From positions 34,368 to 98,367 of the forward strand of contig JADJNS010000037.1 of assembly GCA_016714225.1 (NCBI GenBank): a stretch of 64,000 bases of DNA, written 5' to 3'. Numbering within the stretch: the first letter of the stretch is position 1; each line of letters opens with the position of its first letter. This stretch comes from Archangiaceae bacterium (lineage in GTDB: Bacteria > Myxococcota > Myxococcia > Myxococcales > Myxococcaceae). Positions 24,833 through 33,759 of the stretch are shown piece after piece. The notes under the pieces were generated by a model. The model made no database searches and was not told where the DNA came from. It saw nothing but the letters and a program-made list of their open reading frames with translations. The translations under genes and the position numbers were made by a program.

Positions 24833-25618
24833 TCAGTGGGAAAACGCGGCCGGCTGCACGGTGGGCGCATGCGCTGGCACGGCATCTTCCGGAATTCGGT
24901 GCTGCGGCAGCATCTGGCGAATGTCGTCGTCATCCAGGTCAGTGACCAGGGTGTAGACCACGTCGCCGTCTCGCCAGGTGACGGTGTTGAACCCGTTCGA
25001 CCGGTCGACCTCGGGCTCGGTGACGTCGACGTCTCCAGGCTTGTCGCTGTAGACGAACAGGCCGAGCCGGCGACCGCGGTCGTCGTAGCGAATGTAGGCA
25101 GCCTGGCGGTCGCGCACGTTGAGCAGTCGCCCGCCCTGGGTGACCACGTTCTGGAACCGGGGCACCGCTACGCGATGGTCGAGCTTGCCGTCGAACCACG
25201 CCTCGAGCTGCTCGGGGCTGGGCTTTTCGATCTCGAGGGGAAAAGAGCGGGCGTGGCGGTTCACCGCGTCTTCGACGTAGAGGCGGCGCTGGTGCGAGCG
25301 CCAGCTGCTGTGGGCGACCACCGTACAGACCGCGAGGCCAGCAGCGGCCGCGGCGAGCCGCCCGATGGCTCGCACCCGGCGGACCTTCAGCTCGTCGCCC
25401 AGCTTCTGCGAGAGCCGCTCGCGCAGGGCGTCGGGCGCCCGCGCACCGCCCGCCTTGGCCCGGGAGCGGATCAGCAGCAGGGTGCTGTGCTCGCGGTCGG
25501 TGGCCGCGCGGCAGGCGTCACACCCGGCGAGGTGCCCTTCGACGGCCACGCGCTCGTCGTCGACCAGCTCTCCGTCGAGGTAGGCGTAGAGAAGGTTGTC
25601 GAGCTCTCGACAGTCCAT
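24833..25618 (-). CDS. Zinc-binding anti-sigma factor (ZAS/zf-HC2 type)
   Basis: 261 residues. The N-terminal zinc finger has His29, Cys33 and Cys36 (H-x3-C-x2-C in EGHLAGCDACR) with Cys3 as possible fourth ligand. One membrane segment lies at about 89-106 (LAAAAAGLAVCTVVAHSS), so the finger faces the cytoplasm and residues 110-261 the periplasm. The periplasmic part is a mixed beta domain with no named family. The gene lies 25 bases downstream of an ECF sigma gene on the same strand, the standard arrangement, so it probably holds that sigma factor at the membrane until an envelope signal arrives. It is followed by frzS. Confidence 0.87.
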   Translation of the reverse strand: MDCRELDNLLYAYLDGELVDDERVAVEGHLAGCDACRAATDREHSTLLLIRSRAKAGGARAPDALRERLSQKLGDELKVRRVRAIGRLAAAAAGLAVCTVVAHSSWRSHQRRLYVEDAVNRHARSFPLEIEKPSPEQLEAWFDGKLDHRVAVPRFQNVVTQGGRLLNVRDRQAAYIRYDDRGRRLGLFVYSDKPGDVDVTEPEVDRSNGFNTVTWRDGDVVYTLVTDLDDDDIRQMLPQHRIPEDAVPAHAPTVQPAAFSH

Positions 25619-25643
25619 TGAAGGTCGCGACTTGAACGGCTGA

Positions 25644-26258
25644 CTAGCCCAGCTTCTTCCTGTTGCGGTACTCGTTCAGGTCGATCGCCTGATTGGGCTG
25701 GGCATTAGCGTACGACTGAAGGTGCTTCTGCAACAGCTTCCGACCGCGGAAGAGCCGGCTCATCACCGTGCCCACGGGCACGTCGAGAATCTCGGCGATC
25801 TCGCGGTAGCTGAACTCTTGGAGGTCGGCGAGGATCACGACCATGCGGAAGTCGATGGGCAGGTGATCGATCGCCGACAGCACCTCTTCCGACAGCAGCC
25901 GATCGAGCAGGTGATCTTCGGGGTTGGCCGCGGTCTCGGTGGCGTCGGCGCTGAACAGCTGCGCCGTCACCGACTCACGCTCCGAGCCCTCCGAGAAGCT
26001 GCGCTCCTTCACCTGCCGGCGGTACTTGTTGATGAAGGTGTTGGTGAGAATCTTGAAAAGCCAGGCGCGAAAGTTGGTGCCCCGCTCGAACTTGTCGAAG
26101 AAGCGGTAGGCGCGCATGAACGCGTCCTGCACCAGATCTTCCGCATCGCGATCGCTGTGGGTGAGCCGCAGCGCCGAGGCGTAGAGGCCATCGAGGCACG
26201 GCATCGCCAGCTGTTCGAACTCAGCCTTCATTTGAGTGTTCGACTTCAACCCCAACAT
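25644..26258 (-). CDS. ECF-family RNA polymerase sigma factor
   Basis: 204 residues. Region 2 has DAEDLVQDAFMRAYRFFDKF and FRAWLFKILTNTFINKYRR, the core-binding and -10-recognition helices. Region 4 has LPIDFRMVVILADLQEFSYR, EIAEILDVPVGTVMSRLFRG and RKLLQKHL. The linker (SFSEGSERESVTAQLFSADA) is long. The ATG at 26258 was used; an ATG nine codons in (MKAEFEQL) is an equally plausible start. Regulation: the upstream region carries GGAATG and CGTT at ECF spacing on this strand (26282-26307), consistent with autoactivation. The anti-sigma gene follows immediately. Myxococcus RpoE1 is an ECF sigma linked to motility, but orthology is not shown here. Confidence 0.92.
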   Translation of the reverse strand: MLGLKSNTQMKAEFEQLAMPCLDGLYASALRLTHSDRDAEDLVQDAFMRAYRFFDKFERGTNFRAWLFKILTNTFINKYRRQVKERSFSEGSERESVTAQLFSADATETAANPEDHLLDRLLSEEVLSAIDHLPIDFRMVVILADLQEFSYREIAEILDVPVGTVMSRLFRGRKLLQKHLQSYANAQPNQAIDLNEYRNRKKLG

Positions 26259-26281
26259 GATTTTTCCTCGCAGACGGCTAG

Positions 26282-26307
26282 AACGCGGCCCAACTACCAG
26301 TCATTCC
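26282..26307 (-). promoter_or_regulatory. Candidate ECF-type promoter for the sigma/anti-sigma/frzS run
   Basis: On the minus strand GGAATG (26307-26302) is followed after 16 bases by CGTT (26285-26282), the usual GGAA(C/T)-N16-17-CGT(T/C) form of ECF sigma promoters. It lies 24-49 bases upstream of the sigma gene start. Spacing and motifs fit autoregulation; no transcript start is known. Confidence 0.5.
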
Positions 26308-26363
26308 ACAACATGTGCATGGCCAGTGCCGATGCAACCTGAGCCTCAAACACCTGGAATGAC
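26300..26363. repeat. Nine-base inverted repeat upstream of the ECF sigma gene
   Basis: GTCATTCCA (26300-26308) and TGGAATGAC (26355-26363) are exact inverse complements, 46 bases apart. The left arm contains the -35-like element of the candidate ECF promoter; the right arm places the same GGAATG element on the opposite strand. No CGTT follows the plus-strand copy at 16 bases. It may be an operator or a vestigial divergent promoter in the 208-base sigma/ald gap, which otherwise holds nothing I can name. Confidence 0.45.
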
Positions 26364-26466
26364 GAGAGGTAAAGAGCGCTGCCGCGCAGCGAGAGTGTCG
26401 AAATGTCAGCGGCCGCCGCGCTCGTTGCGCAGGCGGCCGCCGTAACGTCCGAGAGTGTGGTCGGCT

Positions 26467-27615
<1,149 letters not shown>

Positions 27616-27825
27616 GTTTTGCTCCTCGAAAAGGGTGCGGCAAAGAACGTCAAAGTAGGGCCGGAGTCAACCGCAGACTCGCCTCCCCACAGTGTCTCGG
27701 GGTCGGTCGTTTTTTGGCGCACCACGTCAAACAAGCGCGCGGAACCGCAAGGGCTCTGGCCGTGGCGCAGCGCTGGCAGAACGTCGGCCGTTTCGCCCCC
27801 AAGCGCGTGAACGAGGAGGTGCCCT

Positions 27826-29418
27826 GTGCGTAAAGCTGCTCTCTTCTTGTGCCTGGTCGGGTGCGAAGGAGTGGTCTCGGCCCCCGGCGACCGGCCGATG
27901 AGCCTGGACCCGGAGGTCGAGGTGAGCGCCTCGGGCATTCGCCGCCTCTCGCGCGTGGAGATGGACGCGACGATCAAAGACCTGGTCGGCGACACCGCGA
28001 ACGGCGCGCAGCAGCTGATCACCCCCGACCCGACCAACCCCTCCGACAACGACTTTCAGCAGCAGCTCGCCTCGGCCGCGCTGATCGAAGCGCTCGAGCG
28101 CATCGCCACCGAGGTCGCCGACCGGCTGATCGCCGACCCCGCCCGCTTCGCCGCGCTGGTGGGCTGCACCGCGACCGGCCCCGGCGACGCCGACTGCCTC
28201 AAGTCGTTCGTCACCACTTTCGGGCGGCGCGCCTTGCGCCGGCCGCTCACCGACGAAGAGATCGCCAACTTCGTGGCGCTCAAGTCGTTCGCGATCGAGG
28301 CCAACGACTTCAAGGTGGGCGTGCGGCTGGTGACCATGGCGATGCTGCAAGAGCCCGAGCTCGTCTACCGCGTCGAGGTGGGCACCGCCGTGGCCGGGCG
28401 GCCCGGGGTGCAGCAGCTCGACGGCTACCAGCTCGCCGCGCGGCTCTCGTACTTCCTGTGGGGCACCACGCCTCCCGACTGGCTGCTCGACGCGGCGCGT
28501 GACGGGCAGCTGTCGACGCCCAACGGCATTCGCACCGCGGCGCAGCGGCTGCTCGATGACCGGCAGGCCCAGGCCCGGGTCGCGCGCTTCCACGCGCTGT
28601 GGCTCTCGTACCACCGGCTGCCCCACGCGCCCGACCTGGTGAGCGCGATGCAGGCCGAGAGCGCGGCGCTGGTCGACAAGGTCGTCTTTCAAGAGCAGGG
28701 CGACTACTTCGACCTCTTCCGGTCCGAGGCGTCGTACGTGAACCAGACCCTCGCCACGCACTACGGCATCAGCGGCTTTCAAGGCGGAGCGGGCTTTCAG
28801 TGGACGCCGTACGGCACCTCACCGCGCAAGGGCATTCTCTCGCACGGCTCGGTGTTGTCGGCCGGGGCGAAGTTCTCGGATACGAGCCCCACCCAGCGCG
28901 GCATCTTCATTCGCAACCGGCTCTTCTGCCAGGAGGTGCCGCCGCCTCCGCCCGGGGTGAACGTCGACGAGAAGCCGACCAGCGCCGCCTCGAGCTGCAA
29001 GGTCGACCGCTACTCCGCGCACGCGGCCAACGGGGGCTGTCGCACCTGCCACCAGAACCTCGACCCGGTGGGGTTCGGCATCGAGAACTTCAACAAGGCG
29101 GGGCAGTGGAGAGATCACGACGACGGCGAGCCCAACTGCGCCATCGGCGGCGACGGCAAGCTCACCGGGCTGCCCGGCGGCGAGAAGCCGTTCAAGGGCG
29201 TGGTGGGGCTGACCGACCTGATGCTCGGCTCGGGGCAGATGGAGCAGTGCACGGTGAAGCAGGTGTTTCGCTTCTCGTTCGGGCGCAACGAGAAGCCCGC
29301 CGACCTGCCGTTCATCGCCAAGCTGACCGACGCGTTCACCGGCCACGGGCGCTCGTTTCAGGGGCTGTTGCTCGACGTGGTCACCGACAGCACCTACTCC
29401 TTCCGGAAGGACGAGTGA
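27826..29418 (+). CDS. DUF1592/DUF1588/DUF1585 exported protein with CxxCH motif
   Basis: 530 residues from GTG 27826, with a strong GAGGAGGT ribosome site just upstream. Short lipoprotein-type signal with LVGC (Cys13). The series GIRRLSRVEMDATIKDLVGD, FGRRALRRPLTDEEIANFVA, AARLSYFLWGTTPPDWLLDA, then RKGILSHGSVLSAGAKFSDT and GGCRTCHQNLDPVGFGIENF is the DUF1587-1595-1592-1588-1585 set first noted in Planctomycetes and common in myxobacteria. CRTCH near residue 405 is a CxxCH motif that could hold c-type haem. It is always paired with a DUF1552 gene, as here (5-base gap). Biochemical function unknown; an envelope redox or polymer-handling role is speculation. Confidence 0.85.
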   Translation: MRKAALFLCLVGCEGVVSAPGDRPMSLDPEVEVSASGIRRLSRVEMDATIKDLVGDTANGAQQLITPDPTNPSDNDFQQQLASAALIEALERIATEVADRLIADPARFAALVGCTATGPGDADCLKSFVTTFGRRALRRPLTDEEIANFVALKSFAIEANDFKVGVRLVTMAMLQEPELVYRVEVGTAVAGRPGVQQLDGYQLAARLSYFLWGTTPPDWLLDAARDGQLSTPNGIRTAAQRLLDDRQAQARVARFHALWLSYHRLPHAPDLVSAMQAESAALVDKVVFQEQGDYFDLFRSEASYVNQTLATHYGISGFQGGAGFQWTPYGTSPRKGILSHGSVLSAGAKFSDTSPTQRGIFIRNRLFCQEVPPPPPGVNVDEKPTSAASSCKVDRYSAHAANGGCRTCHQNLDPVGFGIENFNKAGQWRDHDDGEPNCAIGGDGKLTGLPGGEKPFKGVVGLTDLMLGSGQMEQCTVKQVFRFSFGRNEKPADLPFIAKLTDAFTGHGRSFQGLLLDVVTDSTYSFRKDE

Positions 29419-29423
29419 GCGCC

Positions 29424-30935
29424 ATGCGCAAAGCGATTCGACTGAGCCGCCGCGCTGCGCTGAAGGGGCTGGGCGGGCTCACCGTCGGGCTGCCGCTGCT
29501 CGAGTGCATGCTCGACGGGCGCGAGGCGTGGGCGCAGGCGGCCCCGCCGCGGCGCTACGTGGTGTTCTTCGACGGGCAGTCGCTGGGGGCCGACGGAGAT
29601 ACCCGGCCGACCGAGATCATCCCCACCACGGTGGGGCCGAACTACGACCTGAAGACCGCGCTCACCCCGCTCGGCGCGCTCAAGAGCGAGGTGAGCATCG
29701 TCTCGGGCCTGAAGATTCCCTGGGCGGCCGAGAACGGAGGCACCGTGCCGGCGGGTGGGCGGCCCGACGCGCACCACGTGAACTCGCTCTCGCCGCTGCT
29801 CAGCGGGGTGCGGGCGAACGCGGCGCGCACCCGCTCTGAAGGAGCGACCAGCGATCAGCTGGTGGCCGACGCCATCGCCTCGGCGCTGCAGGTGTCGAGC
29901 GGGCGGCGGTCGGTGCAGTACCGGGTGCAGGCCGACTGGTACCTCTCGGTGAGCGCGGCCTACGGGCGCGACATCATCAGCTACCGCATGAACGGCACCA
30001 ACCCGGTGGCGCTGCCCCCCACCATCAGCCCCCAGCAGGCCTTCAGCTCGCTGTTCGGCACCTTCACGCCCCCCGGGGTCGACCCGGCGGCGGCGGCGAA
30101 GTTCGACTTCGAGCTGCGCGCCCGCAAGAGCGTGCTCGACCTGGTGAAGAACGACACCGCGAAGCTGATACCCAAGCTCGGCACCGTCGACCGCATGCGG
30201 CTGCAGCGGCACTTCGACGAGCTGCGCGAGCTCGAGCTGCGGGTGGCGGCGATACCTCCGCCGCAGACGTCGACCTGCGTGAAGCCGAGCAACCCCGGCA
30301 CCGACCCGGCGATCGGCAACCCGCAGCCGTACGACATGAACGCGATGGAGAACCAGTACAACATCAACAGCGGCTACAGCGGCGAAGAGCAGCGCGCGCG
30401 GGTGTTCTGCGACCTGATTCACATGGCGCTGGCGTGCGATCTCACCCGCGTCGCGTCACTGCAGGTGACGATGTTCCAGTCGCACATGAACATGGCGCAG
30501 CTGCCGAAGCTCAACGCGGCCGACCCGGTGCTGGCCACCGACTGCCACGAGCTGGGGCACGGCGGCATACCCGGCGGCACCCACGTGCTCTCGCTGGGCA
30601 TCGCCTGGCACGTGAAGCACTACGCGTACCTGATTCAGAAGCTCAAAGACACGCCCGAGGGCAACGGCACCATGCTCGACAACGTGGTGATGCCGATGCT
30701 GTGGGAGGGCGGCCACGGCTTCGACCCCGAGGGCAACAAGCAGAACAGCTCGCACTCCACCGAGAACATGGCGGTGATGGTGGCTGGGCGGGCGGGGGGC
30801 TTGAAACCCGGCAAGCACATCGTCGCCGCCGGCAAGCACCCGGCGATGGTGCTGGTCAGCGCGATGAAGGCCGCGGGCTGGTCGGGCAGCGCGCTGGGTG
30901 AGGTGAGCGGCGAGGTGCCCGAGCTCTTCACCTGA
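29424..30935 (+). CDS. DUF1552 protein with Tat signal
   Basis: 503 residues. The N-terminus IRLSRRAALKGLGGLTVGLP has the twin-arginine motif S-R-R-A-A-L-K followed by a hydrophobic stretch and Ala-Gln-Ala cleavage site, so it is probably folded before export. The body fits DUF1552 (NSLSPLLSGVRANAARTRSE, and a C-terminal HELGHGG...HVLSLGIAWH segment with several His that could bind metal). It is cotranscribed with the DUF1592 lipoprotein upstream. These pairs recur in Planctomycetes and Myxococcota but lack an assigned reaction; DUF1552 is distantly sulfatase/alkaline-phosphatase-like (established suggestion, not shown here). A strong hairpin follows the gene. Confidence 0.87.
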   Translation: MRKAIRLSRRAALKGLGGLTVGLPLLECMLDGREAWAQAAPPRRYVVFFDGQSLGADGDTRPTEIIPTTVGPNYDLKTALTPLGALKSEVSIVSGLKIPWAAENGGTVPAGGRPDAHHVNSLSPLLSGVRANAARTRSEGATSDQLVADAIASALQVSSGRRSVQYRVQADWYLSVSAAYGRDIISYRMNGTNPVALPPTISPQQAFSSLFGTFTPPGVDPAAAAKFDFELRARKSVLDLVKNDTAKLIPKLGTVDRMRLQRHFDELRELELRVAAIPPPQTSTCVKPSNPGTDPAIGNPQPYDMNAMENQYNINSGYSGEEQRARVFCDLIHMALACDLTRVASLQVTMFQSHMNMAQLPKLNAADPVLATDCHELGHGGIPGGTHVLSLGIAWHVKHYAYLIQKLKDTPEGNGTMLDNVVMPMLWEGGHGFDPEGNKQNSSHSTENMAVMVAGRAGGLKPGKHIVAAGKHPAMVLVSAMKAAGWSGSALGEVSGEVPELFT

Positions 30936-30941
30936 AAGCGA

Positions 30942-30986
30942 GTGCCCCTTCGGGCCGCCGAAAAAGGGGGCGGCCTGAAGGGGCAC
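30942..30986 (+). terminator. Strong hairpin after the DUF1592/DUF1552 pair
   Basis: GTGCCCCTTC (30942-30951) plus GGCCGCC pair with GGCGGCC (30969-30975) plus GAAGGGGCAC (30977-30986), around a loop of about nine bases containing GAAAAAG. The stem is about 17 pairs with one small offset. Only TTT follows, seven bases away at 30990-30993, so it is an imperfect intrinsic terminator, but position and stem strength support the call. Confidence 0.65.
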
Positions 30987-31050
30987 CCGTTTCACGCTTG
31001 CGCGGAAAATTTTGTCTGCCTATGCGGAGCCCAGTCGTCAGTGTCGTACT

Positions 31051-31124
31051 GGTCCCGTAGCTCAGCTGGATAGAGTACTGGCCTCCGAAGCCAGGGGTCG
31101 CGCGTTCGAATCGCGCCGGGATCG
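31051..31124 (+). tRNA. tRNA-Arg (anticodon CCG)
   Basis: Cloverleaf read by eye: acceptor GGTCCCG pairs with CGGGATC (one G-U), D-arm GCTC...GAGT-like, anticodon stem CTGGC/GCCAG with loop CTCCGAA giving anticodon CCG (31085-31087), and T-arm CGCGC-GTTCGAATC-GCGCC. It reads codon CGG. The 3' CCA is not encoded (sequence continues GTTCTAG), so it must be added enzymatically, unlike the tRNA-Pro in this window. Only two bases separate it from the stop of the convergent deacetylase gene. Confidence 0.95.
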
Positions 31125-31126
31125 TT

Positions 31127-31831
31127 CTAGAGCACTTGAGTCACGGTGCTCATTTCGAAGCCGCGGTCTCGCAGCACCGCCAGCAGCTTCGGCAGGTGCC
31201 GCACCGTCGACTCGCGCCTGAACACCTGGCCGCCGTGCAGCGCGCCGTCGTGCAGCGCGAGAATGTCGCCGGGTCGCGCGCGCTGGCCCAGCTCGACCGC
31301 CCGCCGCTCGGTGAAGGGAAACGCGCCGTCGCGCGCCGCGTCGGCCCAGGTCACCACCGTGAGCCCCAGCGCCTTCGCCGCCCGGTGCACCACCGGGTTC
31401 CGAATGCCCACCGCGGGCCGGTAGAGCCGCGGCGGCTCGGTCACCAGCGTCGCCAGGGTGCGCTGGCAGCGCTCGAGATCGGCCTGCAGCTTCGCCTGCA
31501 CGAAGAGGTGCGCGCCCATGCCATGGGTGAAGGTGTGGTTCGCCAGCTCGTGCCCCTCGGCGAGCAGCTGCTTCGCCACCTCGGGGTGGGCTTCCACGAA
31601 CTGGCCCACGCAGAAGAACGTCGCCTTGGCGTTCGCCTTCGCCAGCGCCTCGGCCACCTGCACCGTGAACTGCGGGTGGGGGCCGTCGTCGAAGCTCAGC
31701 GCCACGCGCTTCGAGTCGCGCCGCCCGTGCCACACCACCGGGCCGAACAGCGCCACCCGCGGGTGAAAGACGCCCAGCGAGATGACGCCCGACGCTGCGG
31801 TCGCGCCCAGCGCCAGCGCCTCGGGAATCAT
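31127..31831 (-). CDS. Polysaccharide deacetylase (NodB domain)
   Basis: 234 residues. The N-terminal hydrophobic stretch (about 3-28) is a probable anchor. The NodB domain has motif 1 LSFDDGPHPQ (Asp-Asp), motif 2 NHTFTHG (H-x3-H metal site), motif 3 RPAVG and motif 4 LALHDGA, so the enzyme is probably active as a metal-dependent N- or O-deacetylase of a sugar or lipid-linked sugar. The start ATG 31831 overlaps the stop of the upstream ketosynthase-like gene (ATGA), which couples it to the minus-strand biosynthetic run ending here. This suggests the product of that run is, or is attached to, an acetylated sugar or lipid; that is inference. Confidence 0.88.
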   Translation of the reverse strand: MIPEALALGATAASGVISLGVFHPRVALFGPVVWHGRRDSKRVALSFDDGPHPQFTVQVAEALAKANAKATFFCVGQFVEAHPEVAKQLLAEGHELANHTFTHGMGAHLFVQAKLQADLERCQRTLATLVTEPPRLYRPAVGIRNPVVHRAAKALGLTVVTWADAARDGAFPFTERRAVELGQRARPGDILALHDGALHGGQVFRRESTVRHLPKLLAVLRDRGFEMSTVTQVL

Positions 31832-32577
31832 GCGCGCGACAGCTCGACGGTCGCCTCGCCGCCGCCCTGCGCCTTGGTGACCACCCGCTCGCTCGCCGAG
31901 CCGGCGCGCACGCGCTCGGCGGCGCGCACCAGCTGAATCAGCCCCTGCTCGGTGTCGCGCGGCGGGGTGACGAAGCGCAGCGTCGAGGTGTCGCGCGAGC
32001 TCAGCTCCAACCGGGTGAGCTCGACCTCCGACTTCTCGGTCGAGAGCAGCAGCGCCGCGGCGCCCTCGTGGGGCTCGAGCGTCGAGCCGAAGGCCCGGTA
32101 GGCCGCCTGCATCGCCGGCACGATCTCTTCGCTGCACACCACCAGCACGCGTTGGGCGCGGCCCGCAGCGAGCAGATCGACGCCGGCCTTCAGCGCGGTC
32201 TCGCCCGACAGCTCGCGCGCCGAGCAGGTGAGCGACAGGCCGGTGATGCCGAGCAGAATCGAGATCTGACCCGCCGGAGCGTGGTGCACCGACTCGTGAA
32301 ACGCGGTGGGGCTGCCGAACTGCGGCCCGCGCGCGGCGAGCCCCTCGAGAAAGTCGACGGTGGCCTGCAGCCCGCCCAGGTTGGTGCCCACCATCAGCGC
32401 CAGCCCGTCGGTGGGCGTGCTGCCCAGCGCCGCGCGCGCGACGGCGACCGCCAGGCGATCGACCCGGGGCAGCCGCTTGGTCTTCGGGTCGGCCTCGTCG
32501 CCCAACTTCTCGAGCTTCACCGCGCCCGGCGCGGGCGCGAGCACCGCGGTGGCCGAGACGTAGATGCGGGGGCTCAT
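31828..32577 (-). CDS. Short ketosynthase-like protein, Cys-less (chain-length-factor-like), copy 2
   Basis: 249 residues, about 60% of a ketosynthase. It corresponds to the N-terminal thiolase-fold half (beta-ketoacyl-synthase-like, PF13723-type) with GLALMVGTNLGGLQATVDFL, SPTAFHESVHHAPAGQISIL and SLTCSARELSGETALKAG. Aligned on the Gly after the active site, the nucleophile Cys is replaced by Glu in ARELSG, and both catalytic His residues are missing. It is probably a non-catalytic partner of the full ketosynthase encoded directly upstream (stop/start TGATG at 32575-32579). The pair resembles the KS/short-KS pairs of aryl-polyene clusters. Confidence 0.72.
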   Translation of the reverse strand: MSPRIYVSATAVLAPAPGAVKLEKLGDEADPKTKRLPRVDRLAVAVARAALGSTPTDGLALMVGTNLGGLQATVDFLEGLAARGPQFGSPTAFHESVHHAPAGQISILLGITGLSLTCSARELSGETALKAGVDLLAAGRAQRVLVVCSEEIVPAMQAAYRAFGSTLEPHEGAAALLLSTEKSEVELTRLELSSRDTSTLRFVTPPRDTEQGLIQLVRAAERVRAGSASERVVTKAQGGGEATVELSRA

Positions 32578-33740
32578 CAGGCGTCTCCTCGCTCGAGCAC
32601 CAGGGCGGTGTTGTTGCCGCCGAACCCGAACGAGCTCGAGAGCACGCAGCGCACGTCGACGGGGCCGTCTTTGGCGTGCAGCACCCTCGCTTCGGGGTCG
32701 GGGTCGCTGAGGCCGACCGTGCGCGGGGTGAACGAGCCGCCCATCGCCAGCACCGAGAACACCGCCTCGATGGCTCCGGCCGCCCCCAGGGTGTGCCCGG
32801 TGGCGCCCTTGGTGCTCGAGACCGGCGGCATGGCCGCGCCGAACACCGCGTTGAGCGCCAGCGACTCCATCTTGTCGTTGGCCGGCGTCGCGGTGCCGTG
32901 GGCGTTCACGTAGTGCACGTCGGCCGGCGCCTTGCCCGCGTCTTCGAGCGCCAGCTTGATGGCGCGAATCGCGCCCGCCCCCTCGGGGTGCGGCGCCGTC
33001 ATGTGGTGCGCGTCGGCCGAGCAGCCCCAGCCGGTCACCCAGCCGAGCACCTTGCCGCCGCGCGCCCGCACCGCCTCTTCGGCCTCGAGCAGCACGAAGC
33101 CCGCGGCTTCACCGAGCGACAAGCCGTTGCGGCCCTTGTCGAACGGGCGGCACGGCCCTTCGCTCACCAGCTTCAGCGAGTAGAAGCCGCAGTAGGTGAT
33201 GCGGCAGAGCGCATCGACGCCGCCGGCCAGCGCCCACGGAGCCCCGGCCACGATGCGCGAGGCGGCGTAGCCGATGGCGTTCGCGCTCGAGCTGCACGCG
33301 GTGGCGAAGGTGTGGCGCTCGCCTTCGAGCTTCAGCTCGTGGGCGATGCGGTCGGCGATGGTGCCCAGCGGGTGGTTGCGCAACAGCTCGCGGTCTAAAG
33401 CGCCCTCTTTGCCGCGGTGCTTGAAGTAGTGCTGCTCGGTGCCGTCGATGCCGCCGGTCGTCGAGCCGAGCACCATGACTCCGGGCCCGGCGAGGGTACG
33501 GCCGGCGATGGCGTCGGCCGCGGCGGTGAGCGCCAGGCGCTGGCTGCGCGAGGCCCGGGTGCCGGGCCACAGGTGCTCGGGGGCGACCTCGCCCACCGGG
33601 CGCTGGCCGATGCCCTCGGCGGTGAAGAGCGACAGCGCCTTGAGGCCGCTTCGCCCGTGCTTCAGTGCATCGGAGTGCGCGGGCAGGCCGCGCCCGAGCG
33701 CCGAGACGACTCCCATGCCGGTGATGGCGACACGCTTCAT
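32577..33740 (-). CDS. Beta-ketoacyl-ACP synthase (FabF type), intact active site
   Basis: 387 residues. MKRVAITGMGVVSALGRGLP opens a KAS II. The active-site triad is present: Cys in FATACSSSANAIG, His in NAHGTATPAND, His in TKGATGHTLGAAG, with the C-terminal SSSFGFGGNNTALVLE. It condenses acyl chains with malonyl-ACP. Its HMTAPHPEGAG segment matches the other ketosynthase of this run (34461-35576), so the two look like duplicates, each followed by a short Cys-less protein. It is coupled to the next gene by TGATG. The 19-base gap from the preceding gene contains the likely ribosome site. Confidence 0.9.
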   Translation of the reverse strand: MKRVAITGMGVVSALGRGLPAHSDALKHGRSGLKALSLFTAEGIGQRPVGEVAPEHLWPGTRASRSQRLALTAAADAIAGRTLAGPGVMVLGSTTGGIDGTEQHYFKHRGKEGALDRELLRNHPLGTIADRIAHELKLEGERHTFATACSSSANAIGYAASRIVAGAPWALAGGVDALCRITYCGFYSLKLVSEGPCRPFDKGRNGLSLGEAAGFVLLEAEEAVRARGGKVLGWVTGWGCSADAHHMTAPHPEGAGAIRAIKLALEDAGKAPADVHYVNAHGTATPANDKMESLALNAVFGAAMPPVSSTKGATGHTLGAAGAIEAVFSVLAMGGSFTPRTVGLSDPDPEARVLHAKDGPVDVRCVLSSSFGFGGNNTALVLERGDA

Positions 33741-33759
33741 GTTCTAGAGGCCCTCGTTT

